36,180 nt of DNA from an uncultured Alphaproteobacteria bacterium (GTDB lineage Bacteria; Pseudomonadota; Alphaproteobacteria; HIMB59; GCA-002718135). The notes beneath the pieces were generated by a model. The model did no database searches. It saw only the letters and a list, made by a program, of their open reading frames with translations, and was not told where the DNA came from. The position numbers and the translations under genes were made by a program. The stretch lies in NCBI GenBank assembly GCA_902567135.1, contig CACFLO010000005.1:32001-68180 (forward strand). The letters run 5' to 3'. Below, piece after piece: positions 33,244 through 36,180 of the stretch (the stretch's first letter is position 1; every line of letters begins with the position of its first letter).

Positions 33244-33327
33244 ATGGGATATCCAAAAAAACACCGTGGTCGTCGAAAAAGAGGCTCTAAATATAGACGC
33301 AATAAAAGACGCCAAAAGAAGAAATAA
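33244..33327 (+). CDS. 27-residue, extremely basic mini-protein (putative)
   Basis: Short ORF MGYPKKHRGRRKRG...RRQKKK. About 17 of 27 residues are Arg, Lys or His and none are acidic. It begins MG and ends in a Lys run, like the small 30S protein bTHX (about 26 residues), but lacks the GDRRTRRGKI core of that family, so this is only a resemblance. Codon use (CGT, CGC, CGA, GGC) is GC-richer than the neighbourhood. No strong Shine-Dalgarno sequence is seen upstream. It lies alone between the LysR and AhpD-like genes. A ribosomal or nucleic-acid-binding role is inference. Confidence 0.5.
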   Translation: MGYPKKHRGRRKRGSKYRRNKRRQKKK

Positions 33328-33383
33328 CAATCTTTAATCTTTTTCTTTTCTAATCTATTATAGTATCCAACTGAGGAGAATCT

Positions 33384-33776
33384 ATGACAATTTTTATCCC
33401 TATTGAGGAGAACAAAGCTAAAGGAAAAGTAAAAAAAGTTTTTGATAATATTAAAAAAGAGAGAAAAATAAAAGCTATTCCAAATTTCTGGAAAACAATA
33501 GCTAATGATCCTGATACTTTAGAGAGAACTTGGAACTCCCTTAAGGATATTATGAAAAAAGGTGCTCTAGACCCGCTAACGAAAGAAATGGTTTATATGG
33601 CAGTATCGATGACTAACAGTTGTGAATACTGTATTAGATCACACACTGCAGCAGCTAAAAAAAAAGGAATGTCAGATAAAATGTTAAAAGAATTAATTGC
33701 AGTTGTTGGGATGGCTAATGAAACTAATAGGCTTGTTGAATCCTATCAAGTTGAAGTTGATGAGTTTCTAAAGTAA
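33384..33776 (+). CDS. carboxymuconolactone decarboxylase/AhpD-like protein (130 aa)
   Basis: Small helical protein of the CMD/AhpD superfamily, often peroxidase- or thiol-linked. The redox motif SCEYCIRSHTAAAKKKGMS has C80, C83 and H87. The surrounding helix matches the family CxxCxxxH. A good Shine-Dalgarno GAGGAG (33373-33378) precedes ATG 33384. Likely role is alkylhydroperoxide or other redox chemistry; the substrate is unknown. Confidence 0.88.
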   Translation: MTIFIPIEENKAKGKVKKVFDNIKKERKIKAIPNFWKTIANDPDTLERTWNSLKDIMKKGALDPLTKEMVYMAVSMTNSCEYCIRSHTAAAKKKGMSDKMLKELIAVVGMANETNRLVESYQVEVDEFLK

Positions 33777-33786
33777 TATAAATATT

Positions 33787-33803
33787 ATTTCATTTATTGA
33801 AAT
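33787..33803. repeat. short inverted repeat ATTTCA-TTTAT-TGAAAT
   Basis: Six-base arms with a five-base loop, between the AhpD-like and SbmA-like genes. It lacks GC pairs and a T-run, so it is not a convincing terminator. It could be an operator or coincidence. Confidence 0.2.
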
Positions 33804-33822
33804 TGATCATATATAAAAATTA

Positions 33823-34827
33823 ATGTTTAAATTTTTCACTAATCCAAAATGGTATGTTTGGGCATACGTTGGCTCTGTAGTTATTCTAACTTCAATTTGG
33901 GTGCAAGTACAAATAGATGTACTAATTAATGAGTGGTTTGGTGAATTTTACGACATGATTCAAAAAGCTCTAGGCACACCTAATGCTATTACAATGCAAG
34001 AATATATGGGATCGCTTGCTAGCTTTGCAAAACTTGCTATTCTTTCTATTGTATTAGGTTTAGCAATATCTTTCCTCACTTCACATTTTCTATTTCGTTG
34101 GAGAACAGCAATGGTCGAATGGTATCATAGTGTTTACGATAAAGCACGAACAATAGAAGGTGCGAGTCAAAGGGTGCAAGAAGACACAATTAAGTTCAGC
34201 AGAATCATGGAAGGCTTAGGAACAAGTTTGATAGAATCTGTTTTAGTGTTGATTGAATTTTTTCCATTATTAATGACACTCTCCATTGGAATTCCAATTT
34301 TGTGGTTTGGTGAATGGCAGTATGGATTAGTATCAGGAGCGTTTATATGGGCTGTTGGAGGAACTATCTTGATGATTATCTTGGCATGGGTTTTAAAGTT
34401 GGTTGGAATTGAATATGATCTTCAAAAAAAAGAAGCTGCTTATAGAAAAATATTAGTTATTGCAGAAGATGACGGCGGTATTAGACCAAAAACTTTAGAT
34501 GAACTTTTTCATGGAGTAAGACAAATACATTTCAAAAGTTATTTGTATTATTTATATTTTAGTATTGGAAGATTAGCATATCTTCAGGCTAACGTTCTTG
34601 CGGCCTATATCTTTCTAGCTCCTGCAATAGTTGCTGGAGTCATGACCTTGGGGGTAATGCAACAAATAATTCGTGCATTTGGAAGAGTAGAAGGGTCTTT
34701 ACAATATCTCTTTAGAGCATGGCCAACTATTATAGAACTGGCGAGTGTTTACAAACGTTTAAGAGAATTTGAAAGTAAAATCGCAATCAATATGCAAGAA
34801 GAAAATTTGGAGTCACCTTCTGAATGA
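33823..34827 (+). CDS. SbmA/BacA-like peptide transporter (334 aa)
   Basis: Inner-membrane protein of the SbmA/BacA family, which imports antimicrobial peptides and peptide-like compounds driven by proton gradient. It has several long hydrophobic helices (about 10-28, 65-88, 133-155, 165-192, 247-270). The family signature region is EGASQRVQEDTIKFSRIMEGLG (about 112-133), and RVEGSLQYLFRAWPTIIELASVYKRLREFE lies near the end. It is shorter than E. coli SbmA (about 406 residues), lacking part of the N-terminal segment. The fxsA start overlaps the stop (ATGA). Confidence 0.88.
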   Translation: MFKFFTNPKWYVWAYVGSVVILTSIWVQVQIDVLINEWFGEFYDMIQKALGTPNAITMQEYMGSLASFAKLAILSIVLGLAISFLTSHFLFRWRTAMVEWYHSVYDKARTIEGASQRVQEDTIKFSRIMEGLGTSLIESVLVLIEFFPLLMTLSIGIPILWFGEWQYGLVSGAFIWAVGGTILMIILAWVLKLVGIEYDLQKKEAAYRKILVIAEDDGGIRPKTLDELFHGVRQIHFKSYLYYLYFSIGRLAYLQANVLAAYIFLAPAIVAGVMTLGVMQQIIRAFGRVEGSLQYLFRAWPTIIELASVYKRLREFESKIAINMQEENLESPSE

Positions 34828-35186
34828 TATTTCTAATGTTCATCTTAATTCCAATAATTGAAATAAGTATATTTATTACTATCGGATCTAATATTGGTAT
34901 CTTAAATACTATTGTTATTATTTTACTTACAGCTTTAGTAGGTATTTTTTTAGTTAGAAAAAGAGGAATAAGTTTACTTTTTAATGCGCGTCAAAATATG
35001 TCTGAAGGCATAATGCCAACTAATGAAATTAAAGGTGGTATTTTTTTACTCATTTCAGGATTATTATTGATTACACCAGGATTTTTTACTGATTTCGTTG
35101 GTTTTGCAGTCTTCTTAAAACCTGTTCAAGATATTATTGCGCTTAGAGCAAAAAACTATTTTGTTTCAAGAACTAGGCGTTACTAA
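34824..35186 (+). CDS. fxsA: FxsA family membrane protein (120 aa)
   Basis: Small inner-membrane protein of the FxsA family, with helices around 2-20, 27-45 and 71-95. FLMFILIPIIEISIFITIGSNIGILNTIVIILLTALVGIFLVRKRG and GIFLLISGLLLITPGFFTDFVGF are family-typical. E. coli FxsA suppresses F-exclusion of phage T7; the general role is unclear. The ATG overlaps the transporter stop, and its 3' end overlaps the convergent DapA-like gene by 21 bases. Confidence 0.85.
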   Translation: MIFLMFILIPIIEISIFITIGSNIGILNTIVIILLTALVGIFLVRKRGISLLFNARQNMSEGIMPTNEIKGGIFLLISGLLLITPGFFTDFVGFAVFLKPVQDIIALRAKNYFVSRTRRY

Positions 35187-36098
35187 AGTATCTATTTGTC
35201 CAACTAAATCTAAAAGAGCGATTACTTGTTTATTATTTGATGGGTTATCAATTCTTTTAAGAGGCGGCATTACATTATTCCATTCTTCTATGTTATCAGC
35301 AATTGAGTAATAGGCTTTTAATAAGCTGATTTGTTCATGACTGCTTAATACATTACGAATATTTTCAATTAAGCTTTGAATAGCATCAAAATTATCTATT
35401 TCTTTTTCTCTTTTAAAGTTATGAATAATGAAACTTAACAACTTAGCAGTAATATTTGCATCTCCAGTAATAGCTCCAGCCCCTCCTCGTTTAGTTGTAT
35501 GAAGTGCCATTGCCCCATTGCCACATAAGACTGCAAATTCATTAAAGTATTTTATTGTTTTTAGCATATTATCCATATTGCCTGTTGAATCTTTTAGACC
35601 CACAACGTTATTGGGATATATTTTAAGTAAATTTTCAATAATATTAAAGTTTATAGTAACTCCAGAATGTTGAGGGATATTATATAGTAAAAATTTAAAA
35701 TTATTATCACCTGTTTGTTCTATAACATTTCGATAATAAGAAATTACGCCATCATCAGTGACATTCTTAAAATAAAATGGAGGGACAAGTAATGAAGCCT
35801 TTGCTCCAATTTTTGCACTAAAGTTAGTTAATTCAATTGCATCTTCTAAAGATGCTGATCCACTACCTATAATAAGATTACTGGCATCAATACGATTTTC
35901 TAATAAAAATTCAATGCTATGAATTTTTTGCTTAATAGAAAAACTACTAGCTTCTCCATTCGTTCCAAAAATAGTTAAACCATCTAAGCCTTTTTGCATT
36001 AAAGTTTGGCAATGCCGAAGATGAAGATTATTGTTAATAGATAGATTATTATTCAGAGGTGTTAAAACGGCACAATAGGCTCCTGAAATTTTAAACAT
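35166..36098 (-). CDS. dihydrodipicolinate synthase/N-acetylneuraminate lyase family aldolase (310 aa)
   Basis: TIM-barrel class I aldolase. It shows GTNGEASSFS (family GTTGE), a tyrosine in LLYNIPQHSG (about Y139) and the Schiff-base lysine in VGLKDSTGN (about K169), followed by GAGAITGDANI. The DapA subfamily motif GTTGES is altered to GTNGEAS, so a keto-acid-sugar or 2-keto-3-deoxy-acid aldolase is as likely as DapA. I prefer ATG 36098 over TTG 36104. Confidence 0.85.
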   Translation of the reverse strand: MFKISGAYCAVLTPLNNNLSINNNLHLRHCQTLMQKGLDGLTIFGTNGEASSFSIKQKIHSIEFLLENRIDASNLIIGSGSASLEDAIELTNFSAKIGAKASLLVPPFYFKNVTDDGVISYYRNVIEQTGDNNFKFLLYNIPQHSGVTINFNIIENLLKIYPNNVVGLKDSTGNMDNMLKTIKYFNEFAVLCGNGAMALHTTKRGGAGAITGDANITAKLLSFIIHNFKREKEIDNFDAIQSLIENIRNVLSSHEQISLLKAYYSIADNIEEWNNVMPPLKRIDNPSNNKQVIALLDLVGQIDTLVTPSS

Positions 36099-36180
36099 AA
36101 ACAAACAATAGAATAATTCCGAGTATAATTCTATATATTATAAAAATATTAAAGTTAGCTTGTTTAATGAATCTCATGAG

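Noticed and set aside
36109-36120. TAGAATAATTCC near the aldolase start as a second Irr-like box
   Set aside because: Only GAAT/ATTC is symmetric; the outer arm bases do not match, unlike the perfect palindrome before sufB.
36167-36180. Possible start of another plus-strand gene (ATG near the right edge)
   Set aside because: Only four codons are visible; too little to support a gene.
1-36180. CRISPR arrays, insertion sequences, phage genes or long direct repeats
   Set aside because: None seen on reading; only short A/T runs and small palindromes recur.

Overview
The window is AT-rich and very compact. It looks like a stretch of a small-genome, probably marine, alphaproteobacterial chromosome, SAR11-like in style although I cannot fix the clade. 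The evidence is gene content and order: RNase E, an M48 peptidase, a long-form dCTP deaminase, aroQ, accB, accC, aat, a DUF2155 protein and the complex I subunit NDUFA12 run in an order familiar from Alphaproteobacteria. The SUF operon has the alphaproteobacterial order sufB-C-D-S-T-A. Genes commonly overlap by 1 to 22 bases (TAATG, ATGA, GTGA junctions), three convergent pairs overlap at their 3' ends, and no stretch over 300 bases lacks a gene. The longest gene-free gap is about 119 bases.

Region 1 (1-3598, minus strand) starts with the 5' end of a tRNA, then four accessory genes: a sulfotransferase, a LicC-like nucleotidyltransferase, a TauD-type dioxygenase and a divergent APS-kinase homologue. 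They look like a small-molecule or surface-glycan tailoring cassette. They directly follow, with a 3-base gap, the SUF iron-sulfur assembly operon (3602-8948, minus). A perfect 9-2-9 palindrome resembling an Irr/ICE iron-control box lies just upstream of sufB. mnmA, the tRNA 2-thiouridylase gene, is immediately upstream of that.

Region 2 (10171-17529) holds an alpha/beta hydrolase and tyrS on the plus strand, then prfB and the PBP1A gene on the minus strand, and rne diverging on the plus strand. prfB is split by a programmed +1 frameshift with an unusual GUU-UGA slip site.

Region 3 (17517-22734, plus) is one run of tightly packed genes: M48/TPR peptidase, dcd, aroQ, accB, accC and aat. It is met head-on by DUF2155, NDUFA12, pyrC and a GT9 glycosyltransferase on the minus strand.

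Region 4 (25413-33201) contains ygfZ, an MFS transporter, a homodimer-type glycyl-tRNA synthetase, a 52-residue membrane mini-protein absent from ordinary ORF calls, an S49 peptidase, a polyprenyl diphosphate synthase, a DUF6165/cupin pair, rpe and a VtlR/LsrB-like LysR regulator.

Region 5 (33244-36104) holds a 27-residue, extremely basic mini-protein, an AhpD-like protein, an SbmA/BacA-like transporter, fxsA and a DapA-family aldolase.

The best candidates for something undescribed are the suf-coupled sulfation/hydroxylation/nucleotidyl-transfer cassette with its possible iron operator, the 27-residue basic peptide beside the LysR gene, and the variant prfB frameshift site. All calls come from reading sequence motifs; no database search was run.
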